Of a DNA stretch of 17,735 bases, positions 6,750-13,780 are shown piece by piece. The position numbers and the translations under genes are program-made. How positions within the stretch are numbered: the first letter of the stretch is position 1; each line of letters opens with the position of its first letter. Where the stretch lies: positions 1 through 17,735 of the forward strand of contig SXSP01000507.1 in assembly GCA_005792225.1 (NCBI GenBank). Direction: 5' to 3'. The notes under the pieces were generated by a model, which saw nothing but the letters and a program-made list of their open reading frames with translations, had not been told where the DNA came from and did no database searches. This DNA comes from Bdellovibrionales bacterium (GTDB lineage Bacteria; Bdellovibrionota; Bdellovibrionia; Bdellovibrionales; JAMPXM01).

Positions 6750-7577
6750 TTAAGCGAGGAGACGAAGAGCCGCTTGCGGCTGCTGGTTCGCCTGCGCCAT
6801 CACGCTGACGGCGGCTTGTTGCAAGATGTTCGAGCTCGCGAGCTCCGCGCTCTCGCGTGCGATATCCGCGTCACGAAGACGCGAGTTCGCAGCCGACAGG
6901 TTTTCGTACTGGATATCCAAGTTCGAAACCGTCGTATCGAGTCGGCTTTGGACCGCACCGAAGTCGGCGCGCATCTTACCGAGGGCGATCAACGCTTCGT
7001 CGACCTGACCGAGAGTGTCGCGGGCGCTTGATTTGTCCTCGATCGTGATGCCGTCGATTCCGAGAGCGCTTGTTGTCGCATCAGCCGAAATCTTGTAAGC
7101 GATGACGTTGTCCGCGTCGCCGAAGGGGCCGACGTGGAACTCGAGTTCCTCACCTGAACCATCAAGAAGTGTTTTGTTACCGAAGCGGGTCGTCTTCGCG
7201 ATCCGGTTGGATTCTTCGATCAACTGCTTGGCTTCCGTATCCAGGAACGCGCGCTCCGTATCACCGATGTTATCGGATGCGGCCTGTACACCCAATTCGC
7301 GCAAGCGGATCAAGATGTTGTTGATCTCGTTCAATCCACCTTCAGAGACCTGGACCAACGAAATCGCGTTGAAGGCGTTCTGTCTCGCCTGCGCGATACC
7401 ACGCGTTTGTCCTTTGATATTCTCGGAGATCGCAAGACAGGCGGCGTCGTCAGCGGCCGATACGATTCGGCTACCCGAAGATAATGCAGCGAGCGCGTGG
7501 CTATTCCGCTTCTGCTGCACGCTCAACTGTCTTTGCGCATTGATTGCCGCAACGTTTGTTGAAATTCTTAAGCCCAT
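6750..7577 (-). CDS. fliC: Flagellin 2 (with a cysteine in a conserved motif)
   Basis: A 275-residue short flagellin with N-terminal D0/D1 (about 5-140; SSGSRI at 33-38, VSEGGLNEINNILIRLRELGVQ) and C-terminal D1/D0 domains (about 190-275; ENLSAANSRLRDADIA, end ANQQPQAALRLLA), and no D2/D3 insert. In the near-invariant DDAAGL motif the glycine is replaced by C47 (codon TGT at 7439-7437). Flagellin 1 and 3 have glycine there and no cysteine at all. Bacterial flagellins normally avoid cysteine, so either this subunit is specialised or the change is mildly damaging. Start MGLRISTN is the family start, with GGAGGA five bases upstream; sixteen further upstream codons are rejected. A sigma-28-type promoter lies about 300 nt upstream. 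Confidence 0.97.
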   Translation of the reverse strand: MGLRISTNVAAINAQRQLSVQQKRNSHALAALSSGSRIVSAADDAACLAISENIKGQTRGIAQARQNAFNAISLVQVSEGGLNEINNILIRLRELGVQAASDNIGDTERAFLDTEAKQLIEESNRIAKTTRFGNKTLLDGSGEELEFHVGPFGDADNVIAYKISADATTSALGIDGITIEDKSSARDTLGQVDEALIALGKMRADFGAVQSRLDTTVSNLDIQYENLSAANSRLRDADIARESAELASSNILQQAAVSVMAQANQQPQAALRLLA

Positions 7578-7887
7578 GACTGTCCTCCACAAACCTGTCC
7601 CTCTGACGGGACTCCCACAGTCCACGGCGCGAGTGAATGCCCTTCACTCGAGACACCGGGTGCATCCGTGCCTTGTTTAAACGCGCTCCACGAGCCCTAT
7701 GCCCGTTTCACGCAAAAACTTTTTCTGTGTTGGAGCGCCCTCGGGAGCTTAAGTTCGGGTGACTGGTCCGCCCTTAAGTCCCTCGGGACTGATCTTGTGG
7801 AGTTTCGTTTCTGCTCCGTCGATCTTGCGACCGCCGGTTTGACTGCTGAAACGTCGTCTACAGGATTGCCCAACGTGTTCACAGTAC
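7578..7887 (-). promoter_or_regulatory. Long 5' leader of flagellin 2
   Basis: About 300 nt between the sigma-28-type promoter and the start codon, without a credible gene. It contains perfect hairpins CGAGTGAA (7630-7637) / TTCACTCG (7643-7650), GTCCC (7597-7601) / GGGAC (7608-7612) close to the ribosome binding site, and AGTCCC-TC-GGGACT near 7777-7790. This suggests control at the RNA level, but no known RNA motif was recognised. Confidence 0.55.
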
Positions 7888-7914
7888 TTCTCGGCCTTGG
7901 TCCAGGAACCTTTA
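7888..7914 (-). promoter_or_regulatory. Sigma-28 (FliA)-type promoter for flagellin 2
   Basis: Read on the minus strand: TAAAGGTT (7914-7907), an exact 11-base spacer, GCCGAGAA (7895-7888). It has TAAAG and GCCGA plus the final AA of the FliA consensus. The motif TTGGTCCAG (plus 7897-7905) lies inside the spacer. Confidence 0.8.
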
Positions 7915-8018
7915 GCCCTTGGTCTAGTCGAGGTCATTAGCGCAGCGCGTCTAGTGCGCGCCATGACTGGCAATAGAACCAAAAAAATTTATTTTCGGGA
8001 GATCGGATTTTGGTCTAG
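7897..8018. promoter_or_regulatory. TTGGTCYAG motifs around the flagellin 2 promoter
   Basis: Plus-strand copies: TTGGTCCAG at 7897-7905, TTGGTCTAG at 7919-7927 and TTGGTCTAG at 8010-8018. The second continues as TCGAG, so CTAGTCGAG (7924-7932 area) matches the same string just upstream of the flagellin 1 -35 element (3483-3491). Relative to the gene, these copies have the same orientation as those at flagellin 1 in reverse complement. Confidence 0.5.
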
Positions 8019-8021
8019 GTC

Positions 8022-8043
8022 GCGCGCGACTTTCGTCGGGCGC
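8022..8043 (-). terminator. GNRA-capped hairpin after gene A
   Basis: On the minus strand, just after the stop of gene A, GCGC-C-CGAC, a GAAA tetraloop, then GTCG-C-GCGC: 8 paired bases with one C-C mismatch (plus 8022-8030 with 8035-8043). No T tract follows directly. It may be a transcript-end stabiliser or a weak terminator. Confidence 0.4.
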
Positions 8044-8049
8044 TGGAGG

Positions 8050-9411
8050 TTAGAGCTGTTGGAGTTTCTTCGACCAATAAAACGGAGCAAACATCTTCTT
8101 GGCTTTGAACTTCTCCAGGTGGGGTGCCGAAGACCACTGGGCCGAAGTCCAGTCGTAGATCATCACCCGCCCATCTTGTTGAACGACGATCTCGGAGGCA
8201 TCCCCCCAGGGTCCGATGGAGATGAGACTGAGACGAGTCTCCGACACTCGGAGCGAGGACGTTTCTTTTAATTCCTCCCACGTCTTCGGAACAAAGTAGA
8301 GTGTTCCCGATTTGTCGACGACGTAAAGCTGCTCGGATTCCACGATGCCACTCAACTCGGAGTAGATGAAAGAGACGGCGCTTTTGGACGGAATGTCGAC
8401 ACGCTCGACCTCTTTGAGATCGCTACTGATGCAACGGAGCTGATCGCTGAAGAGCGTGCAGGCGAACTTTCCGTAAAGGGACTGATCGCGAAATTTCGGG
8501 ATCTCTTTTGCTGTCAGCCCTTCGAGGTACCGCGGCTTATATCCGAAATCGTCTTTGTCGTAGCTTTCTCGGTAATCAAATTTGAGGCGCTCCTTCTTTT
8601 TAGCACCCGCGAAGGTCACAAAGTCGTCGGACGAAATCATCACGTAGTCTTTGCCGGGACTCGAGCCCACCTGCACCGGTTTCTCGCCATCGTAGAAGTA
8701 AAGTTTGTTGCGATCATTCAGAAGCGCCACGCCTTCCTCGATATCAAATGGCCTGGAGTTGAATCGTTGGATGAACTCGGTGATTGCTTTCGAGCGGGCT
8801 TGTTTACGAATCGAAGGCTCGAGGTTCGGCGTGCGAGAAACCTTCACCAGGAATTCCGTACTGACGGCGTAGGCGCCCTGTTCGGCATATTTGGAATCGC
8901 AAGCGAGCACACCGCGGTTGTGCGGGCCCGAGCAAGGTACGTGATCGAAATCGTCGAAGTGGCGGACTTCGTGGACCATGATCGCACCGATGTATAATGC
9001 TCCGGCGTCCTCGATTCCGGGGCAAACGTGAACGGTCGATTTGCTCAACTGAGGGCGAACGTACGCCAATGCTTGATGGCAGCTGCTCTCGATCACGATC
9101 TTCGTTGCACGACTGGAAAAATAGTCGAACGGGTTTTTTCCGATGATCGCCTGATCGTATTTATCGTTGGTTTCGTTGAGCTCTCCCATCAAATCCATAA
9201 GCACGAGGCCGGCGAGCGTTTGGTAGTAAGCGTTGTTCCAATCGCATTTTTTGTACTCCGCCACGCCGGGCTTTACTTCGAGCTCGAACTTCGAACGCAC
9301 GCGCTCGATTTTGTCGTCACTCCAGCAGCGATTATCCCATTCAACTACGGCCCCCGCGGGCGAGATGAGTCCGATTAAAATCAATACGAGTAATGAGAGT
9401 GTCTTCATCAT
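8050..9411 (-). CDS. Secreted protein A: HExxH (zincin-like) domain plus propeller-like C-terminus
   Basis: About 453 residues, exported by a signal peptide (MKTLSLLVLILIGLISPAGA). The numbering here starts at TTG 9414 (residue 1), which is not the preferred start. The N-terminal domain (about 25-220) has paired cysteines (C30, C57, C112, C131, C161, C172) and the metalloprotease-type motif H148-E-V-R-H152 in a hydrophobic helix. A glutamate, E187, follows in GAYAVSTEF and could be the third zinc ligand, as in gluzincins. The C-terminal half (about 230-454) has repeated short beta units (NKLYFYDGEKPV; GTLYFVPKTW; GRVMIYDWTSAQWSSAP) like propeller blades. It ends in a conserved PFYWSKKLQQL. 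Genes B and C are paralogues. Start: ATG 9411 or 9408, with AAGG 4-7 bases upstream; the gap to the stop of gene B is only 6-9 bp, so the two are probably co-transcribed. No named family recognised; protease activity is inferred from the motif only. Confidence 0.85.
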   Translation of the reverse strand: MMKTLSLLVLILIGLISPAGAVVEWDNRCWSDDKIERVRSKFELEVKPGVAEYKKCDWNNAYYQTLAGLVLMDLMGELNETNDKYDQAIIGKNPFDYFSSRATKIVIESSCHQALAYVRPQLSKSTVHVCPGIEDAGALYIGAIMVHEVRHFDDFDHVPCSGPHNRGVLACDSKYAEQGAYAVSTEFLVKVSRTPNLEPSIRKQARSKAITEFIQRFNSRPFDIEEGVALLNDRNKLYFYDGEKPVQVGSSPGKDYVMISSDDFVTFAGAKKKERLKFDYRESYDKDDFGYKPRYLEGLTAKEIPKFRDQSLYGKFACTLFSDQLRCISSDLKEVERVDIPSKSAVSFIYSELSGIVESEQLYVVDKSGTLYFVPKTWEELKETSSLRVSETRLSLISIGPWGDASEIVVQQDGRVMIYDWTSAQWSSAPHLEKFKAKKMFAPFYWSKKLQQL

Positions 9412-9417
9412 CAAGCC

Positions 9418-10797
9418 TTACAGTTCGTGAATCTTCGGCGACCAAACAAACGGTGCGATCAACCGTTTCGCCTTGAATCCCGAGAGCGCGGGAGCATCCG
9501 ACCAAGAGTTTGATTTGCGATCAAAGATGACGACGTCACCATTCAGTCGAACGGCAATTTCCTTGGAGTCGCTCCATTCGGCAATCGAGATGAGATCAAT
9601 TTTTCGTTCGCCCGCTTTCAGCTCTTGAATGGTTGAGAACTCATCCCAGGTGAGAGGAAGCGGAACCACGTCTCCCGATGAATCGACGATTGAAAAAGCA
9701 AGAGACCCCAGAAACGCGGAAGACCGTGAGTAAAGAAAACCCCGGGCGTTCTCCACAGGAATGATGTGAGCTTTTAATTCGCCAGCGGATTTTCGGCAGT
9801 GAACGGATTCGCTTAAAAGCGCGCACATCATGCCCGGAATTTCGATGAAGTCGCGGATCTCTTCATTTTCATCGAGCTGGAAAGCCGAGCAGAGCTGGCG
9901 CTCGCTCAAGCGATCTTCGACTGACTTCGGATTTCGGTCGTACTCGAACATCAAGACCCGGCAAGTCGCGGACCTAATAAAAAAAGGCGTCGACGAAACG
10001 GCCGTGAGCTGTGACTCCCTCGGAAGCGATTCGAAGATCACTCTCGGCGTACGGCCCGCGTAATGGACGAAGTCTCCGTCATCGCGCAAGAGGCCGATGC
10101 CATCCTCAAGATCGAGTGGCAGCTCATTGAAACGCGACAGGAAGTAGGTCGTAGCGGATGAGCGCGCTTCGCGTTCGATGGCTCCGGAGACTCCGTAATC
10201 GCGAGCAACTTTTACGAAGAACTCAGCACTGACGGCATTGGCGCCCTTTTCCAGATACGACTTGTCACACCCACCTGCGCCCTTGTTGAGGCCGCGCTTG
10301 CACGACTCATGTTTATGCCCTTGAGCATGACGGATCATATGGAGAAGGTTCTCGGCAGCACCCAGCGCCGAGAAGTTCACGATGGAAGGACAGACCTGAA
10401 CCTGTCGAAATGCGGAATCCCCTGCTCCGACGATGTATGCTCGATCCCGGCATACTTCTTCCGATGCTGACTCGAGTTTGAAGGTTCCAGTTTCCAAATA
10501 GACGTAGTCCCACGGCTCACGAGAGAGGATGAAAGTATCGAAATCATCGGCTTCCTCATTCGGCGCCGTGAGAGATTCGATGAGTGTCAGTGCCGAATAC
10601 AATTTGTATTGGGCATTTTCTTTGTCGCACATCCGGAGTCCGGGGACACCGGGGGCGATCTCCAAAGTGACGCGTTTCCGCAAACGCTCGAATGCGGTTC
10701 GCCCGTAGCAAGGTGTGAGGTCGTCGGCCATGAGGGAAGCTGGAGCAAAGGAAAGAATAAGCCCCAGTAAGGCCGCGGATTGGATCAAAATTTTCAT
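9418..10797 (-). CDS. Secreted protein B: paralogue of A with a degenerate HMxxH motif
   Basis: 459 residues with a signal peptide (1-24, ...LILSFAPASLMA). Architecture follows A and C: N-terminal Cys-rich domain (C30, C57, C116, C136, C166, C177), then a C-terminal propeller-like half ending GDVVIFDRKSNSWSDAP...APFVWSPKIHEL. At the zinc site the sequence is H153-M-I-R-H157: both histidines are kept but the catalytic glutamate is methionine. The downstream E192 in GANAVSAEFF is kept. So it may still bind metal but should not be an HExxH-type protease; a pseudo-enzyme or binding role is more likely. Start ATG 10797 has no clear ribosome binding site. A possible promoter (TTGCAA, 17-base spacer, TAAAAC at plus 10812-10807) would give a nearly leaderless transcript. 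It lies 108 bp after flagellin 3 and just before gene A. Confidence 0.85.
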   Translation of the reverse strand: MKILIQSAALLGLILSFAPASLMADDLTPCYGRTAFERLRKRVTLEIAPGVPGLRMCDKENAQYKLYSALTLIESLTAPNEEADDFDTFILSREPWDYVYLETGTFKLESASEEVCRDRAYIVGAGDSAFRQVQVCPSIVNFSALGAAENLLHMIRHAQGHKHESCKRGLNKGAGGCDKSYLEKGANAVSAEFFVKVARDYGVSGAIEREARSSATTYFLSRFNELPLDLEDGIGLLRDDGDFVHYAGRTPRVIFESLPRESQLTAVSSTPFFIRSATCRVLMFEYDRNPKSVEDRLSERQLCSAFQLDENEEIRDFIEIPGMMCALLSESVHCRKSAGELKAHIIPVENARGFLYSRSSAFLGSLAFSIVDSSGDVVPLPLTWDEFSTIQELKAGERKIDLISIAEWSDSKEIAVRLNGDVVIFDRKSNSWSDAPALSGFKAKRLIAPFVWSPKIHEL

Positions 10798-10817
10798 ATG
10801 GGAAGAGTTTTAAGGCG

Positions 10818-10855
10818 ACCCGGGTGGCATTGCAACTGAAGGCTCCGACCCGGGT
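10818..10855 (-). terminator. Possible hairpin between flagellin 3 and gene B
   Basis: The self-complementary ACCCGGGT occurs at 10818-10825 and 10848-10855 (extended direct repeat CGACCCGGGT, 30 bp apart), so the two copies can pair as an 8-bp stem with a 22-nt loop. On the minus strand the stem is followed by CGCCTTAAAACT, not a clean T tract. A smaller GAAA-capped hairpin (10890-10905) follows the flagellin 3 stop. Either could attenuate, rather than stop, transcription into gene B. Confidence 0.4.
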
Positions 10856-10905
10856 AAATAAGAAATGATGAGCTGGAATTTAGGCAGCCGAGTGCTTTCG
10901 CACCC

Positions 10906-11733
10906 TCATCCCAGAAGCTTTAAGGCCGCCATTGGGGACGAGTTGGCTTGGGCGAGGACCGAGGTGCCGAACTCTTGGAGGATTCGGCCTCTCGTCATCT
11001 CGGAGACGCTTTCGGCGATATCCGTGTCGGCGATACGCGAGCGTGCGGCGAGTACGTTTTCGCGCTGGAGATCGAGGTTGTTCCCGGCGATTTCGAGGCG
11101 AGACTGAATCGCACCGAAGCCCGAGCGCGCCTGAGCGAGTTTGATCATGCTCTCGTCGATGCTCTCGAGACTGTCATTCGCATCGGACTTGCTCGAAACG
11201 CTCAACCCATCGACGCCGAGACTCGAAGCGCGGGTGTCGGAGTCGAGCTTGTATTTGATGACGTCGCTTGCTTCGCCGCCAGTTCCAAGGTGAAAGTCGA
11301 ACTCTTCGTTCGAGCCCGAGAGGAGCGGCTTGTTGCCGAACTTCGTCGTTACGGCGATCCGATCGAATTCCTGCACGAGCTGCTGGAATTCGGTCTCGAG
11401 GAACTCCCGTTCCTCATTCCCCACAGTATCGCTTGCCGACTGGATCGCGAGCTCGCGCAAGCGAATCAGAATGTTATTCTGTTCGTTAAGCCCACCTTCC
11501 GCGACCTGGATCAGGCCGGTGGCGTTTTCGGCGTTTCTTTTGGCTTGTTTCAAGCTCGCGGCCTGGCCTCTTAAGCCTTCGGCAATGGCGAACCCCGCGG
11601 CGTCATCGCCGGGAGTCACCATCTTCGTACCTGAAGCCAGCTCTCGAACGGCGTGGCCAAAGATCTTATCGCTCTTACCCAAATTGCGTTGGGCAGCGAT
11701 CGACGCGACGTTAGTAGCAATTCTCAATCCCAT
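10906..11733 (-). CDS. fliC: Flagellin 3
   Basis: A 275-residue short flagellin. N-terminal D0/D1 domain about 5-140, with GDDAAGFAIAE and VAEGGLNEQNNILIRLRELAIQSASD; C-terminal domain about 190-275, ending ANSSPMAALKLLG. It diverges more than flagellins 1 and 2 at positions usually conserved: RELASGTKMV instead of xxLSSGSRIx, and AARSRIADTD instead of SAANSRxRDxD. It may therefore be a minor or specialised subunit. The start MGLRIATN is the family start, with GAGGG 7 bases upstream; 24 further upstream codons are rejected. Its first eight codons (11733-11710) are identical at nucleotide level to those of flagellin 1 (3207-3184). Co-directional with genes B and A downstream. Confidence 0.96.
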   Translation of the reverse strand: MGLRIATNVASIAAQRNLGKSDKIFGHAVRELASGTKMVTPGDDAAGFAIAEGLRGQAASLKQAKRNAENATGLIQVAEGGLNEQNNILIRLRELAIQSASDTVGNEEREFLETEFQQLVQEFDRIAVTTKFGNKPLLSGSNEEFDFHLGTGGEASDVIKYKLDSDTRASSLGVDGLSVSSKSDANDSLESIDESMIKLAQARSGFGAIQSRLEIAGNNLDLQRENVLAARSRIADTDIAESVSEMTRGRILQEFGTSVLAQANSSPMAALKLLG

Positions 11734-11830
11734 AAGCTTCCCTCGGTGGATCCGGGCAGGCGACGGGGTCAGCCGTCGCCGGCCGGGCGAGAAGAAGTAG
11801 CCCACAAAGACGTTTCAGCAGTCCTGATAC

Positions 11831-11857
11831 TCTTCGGCGCGCTGCGTCACAGCTTGA
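11831..11857 (-). promoter_or_regulatory. Putative sigma-28-type promoter for flagellin 3
   Basis: Minus strand: TCAAGCTG (11857-11850), an 11-base spacer, GCCGAAGA (11838-11831). The -10 part (GCCGA) and spacing fit FliA; the -35 part is weaker (T-AAG-T). It would give a leader of about 90 nt, much shorter than for flagellins 1 and 2. No TTGGTCYAG motif is seen here. Confidence 0.55.
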
Positions 11858-11898
11858 GAGATTTCTTTTGCGATGCGTTAAATTATCGAATTGAGACG

Positions 11899-12573
11899 TT
11901 ATTTTCCCCGAAGACGCATACAGATGAAGAGAAGTGCCTGTTCGTCCCGCGTACTCAGGCTTTGAAATTCTGCCCCCACCTGGACCTCGTGTCCCTGCCG
12001 GTGAACCGTCTTCAGGAGGCCGAAGAGCTCTAATTTTTTGGGGCCGCTAGTGAGCACCCCGCCTACAGCTAGACCTTCGGCCGGCTCCCCTAGATCGAGC
12101 GTTGGCCAGTCGGCACGAAAGCCCCCGGCGCTTAAATCAACTAAGTTGAGGGCAAAGGGCTTGGGTAGAATTTGAGATCCGATTTTGACGAGAGCGAATT
12201 TCAGTCCACTGTTCATCGGGACCGCTGACCGGAGCGTATTTCGCCGCTGTAGACAACTGAGCTCCGTCTCTTGTCTGAATGAGACCATGATGTCGTTCAG
12301 CTGAATGTTCTCGATTTTTGTATTCAAGAAGTACTGACCATCTTCGAGCCCGAACGCCAGTTGAAGGCTCTCGCCAATCTTCAGCGCGCGACTTGAAGGA
12401 GAAACAGAAACGAAGTGAAGAATCTCACCCGCCACCCGCTTGAGGCTGAAGTGAAGTTGGTAGTGGTCTTGCGTGAGTCCCAGCGCCGAGAATCCAGGGA
12501 TTGAAATTTCCGAGAGGAACTTGGCTCGCTCTCTTTCGAAGGTAATGGGACGAAGGTCGGTACTTTCACTCAT
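11899..12573 (-). CDS. PilZ-domain protein, YcgR-like flagellar regulator
   Basis: 224 residues. The N-terminal half (about 35-105) resembles the YcgR-N/PilZN beta domain; the C-terminal PilZ domain (about 107-222) carries both c-di-GMP motifs: R111-NTL-R115 (RxxxR) and D146-L-S148-A-G-G151 (DxSxxG). PilZ/YcgR proteins bind c-di-GMP and brake the flagellar motor or affect motility. Its place directly upstream of flagellin 3 and 35 bp downstream of the small 12609-12959 gene fits a motility role. No ribosome binding site is obvious before ATG 12573, so it may depend on translation of the upstream gene. It could instead act on another c-di-GMP output; a flagellar role is inferred from domain order and location. 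Confidence 0.85.
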   Translation of the reverse strand: MSESTDLRPITFERERAKFLSEISIPGFSALGLTQDHYQLHFSLKRVAGEILHFVSVSPSSRALKIGESLQLAFGLEDGQYFLNTKIENIQLNDIMVSFRQETELSCLQRRNTLRSAVPMNSGLKFALVKIGSQILPKPFALNLVDLSAGGFRADWPTLDLGEPAEGLAVGGVLTSGPKKLELFGLLKTVHRQGHEVQVGAEFQSLSTRDEQALLFICMRLRGK

Positions 12574-12608
12574 AACTATAACGCTAGCTCAGAATGAGTT
12601 TGATGGCT

Positions 12609-12959
12609 CTACAAAATACGATCGAGGAAAGCACCTCGTGTCGTACTCGGATCTCCGGCTTCGAGCACCCGCCCGTAGGCAGCGAGGCCTCGACTCGTCT
12701 TGTGAGATCGAGGATCCATTTTCGCGAGCGCGCGTTTTCTTTTTTGGGAGGCCACCACGAAATGGGCGATGCGACCGATGCGATCCGCGCTCGTTCGCTG
12801 TTCGTTCTCGGCGTCGGATTCATCGGTCATGGGACTCGTAGAAGACGGATCGTCGAGCGCGGGGTTCGCGAGCTTCTCGGCGAGCGCTTCTTGAGTTGCG
12901 GTTTCCTCCCCCGGAGGAGGACCGATAACGAAATTTGGGGCGAGACCTATGACGTTCAT
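12609..12959 (-). CDS. Small hypothetical protein upstream of the PilZ gene
   Basis: 116 residues, no signal peptide or membrane segment. The N-terminal half (about 14-55) is acidic and probably disordered (PPPGEETATQEALAEKLANPALDD...TDESDAENEQ). The C-terminal half is basic (about 58-116; VVASQKRKRALAKMDPRSHKTSRGLAAYGRVLEAG), possibly helical. Codon use matches neighbouring genes, better than the antisense plus-strand ORF. It ends 35 bp before the PilZ start, so the two are probably one operon. A good sigma-28 -10 box just upstream suggests membership of the flagellar regulon. I recognise no family; a short flagellar accessory or regulator is possible. Confidence 0.65.
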   Translation of the reverse strand: MNVIGLAPNFVIGPPPGEETATQEALAEKLANPALDDPSSTSPMTDESDAENEQRTSADRIGRIAHFVVASQKRKRALAKMDPRSHKTSRGLAAYGRVLEAGDPSTTRGAFLDRIL

Positions 12960-12962
12960 GAC

Positions 12963-12998
12963 CTAAGTCTTATCGGCTAAAACCGGCTTATGACTTAG
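12963..12998 (-). promoter_or_regulatory. Sigma-28-like -10 box inside a 7-bp inverted repeat
   Basis: Minus strand GCCGATAA (12977-12970) is a perfect FliA -10 element; the -35 is imperfect (TAAGTCAT with a 12-base spacer). CTAAGTC (12963-12969) and GACTTAG (12992-12998) are perfect inverted arms enclosing it. The predicted start site is only about 4-5 nt before the ATG at 12959, so the transcript would be nearly leaderless, or the true start codon is lower. The dyad could be an operator. Confidence 0.5.
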
Positions 12999-13048
12999 CG
13001 CATTAAGCATGTGTCTTTACTTAGTTTCCAGAATGGAGACGTCTCAAC

Positions 13049-13759
13049 TCAGAACATTGAACACACCTGATCCGCCCGGCTTTGTTGCTCACTGAGCGAC
13101 TCGCTTATGCCCATCAACTTCCGTCGCGCTTCGAGCTGCTCCGGGTCTTCGACCGGCGCTCGTTCCCACTTCTTCGTGACCCGATTGCAGTCGCCTTGAG
13201 TTCCGTAGCGTTGAAGTTTTCGCTGAGAAGGATTTTGCGCGGAGTAAGCCACTCGATCCCATAGAAAGGCATATCTCTTGGGCTGAGTCTCCTTTGCGGG
13301 CCAGAGTTTTTCGAGAATGTTGAGAACTTCGTTTTGGAAAGCTGGATCTTGATCGGCATGTTGGGTGAGGAGCCATGCATTTTCGTCGGCCGTCTCTCCC
13401 CAGACGCTGATCTTAAACCAACCGTGAGTCTTCAGGAGCTTTTTGAAATCACCGGTATGGCGCGAATCGATCGCCTGGAACTCTTGGAAGTACTCGCGGA
13501 AGAAGACTTGTTTTTCTTCCTCCGTATACTGATTTTGTTGGGTAACGGCCGGAAGCCCCCGGAGATACTGGTCAACGTCGACCATGTGCTGGAGCTTGGC
13601 TTTGACCCACTCACGATCTTGAGCGTTCCCGGGTTGTTTGTCGAACTGTGCTCGCATCTCTGCGACTTTCACACGAAACGTTGCGAGATCTTTTTCGACC
13701 TTGGGGGAAGCTTGTGCGGAGAGCACCCAAAAAAGCGAGATGAGAGTCAGAATTTTCAT
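13049..13759 (-). CDS. Secreted DUF6624-like protein
   Basis: 236 residues with a signal peptide (MKILTLISLFWVLSAQA). The mature part has a helical, charged N-terminal region (about 20-110) and then a segment I recognise as DUF6624-like: HGWFKISVWGETADENAWLLTQHADQDPAFQNEVLNIL, then LWDRVAYS...QRYGTQG. The conserved H, W, G, QHAD and QRYGTQ signatures are present; the family's function is not known. Two cysteines in the C-terminal tail (GDCNRV and QVCSMF) may pair. ATG 13759 is chosen over the upstream in-frame GTG 13765, because GGAGAG lies five bases before the ATG. It follows gene C by 21 bp and is probably the last gene of the three-gene operon that starts at 15870. Confidence 0.85.
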   Translation of the reverse strand: MKILTLISLFWVLSAQASPKVEKDLATFRVKVAEMRAQFDKQPGNAQDREWVKAKLQHMVDVDQYLRGLPAVTQQNQYTEEEKQVFFREYFQEFQAIDSRHTGDFKKLLKTHGWFKISVWGETADENAWLLTQHADQDPAFQNEVLNILEKLWPAKETQPKRYAFLWDRVAYSAQNPSQRKLQRYGTQGDCNRVTKKWERAPVEDPEQLEARRKLMGISESLSEQQSRADQVCSMF

Positions 13760-13780
13760 TCTCACTCTCCTATCCGACTG

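Noticed and set aside
10948..11574. Plus-strand ORF of 208 codons antisense to flagellin 3
   Set aside because: It lies wholly inside a certain flagellin gene and its composition mirrors it. The same holds for the plus-strand ORFs opposite flagellins 1 and 2.
12594..12980. Plus-strand ORF of 128 codons opposite the 12609-12959 gene
   Set aside because: Arg-rich shadow without start signal; the minus-strand frame has better codon use, a nearby sigma-28-like box and an operon partner.
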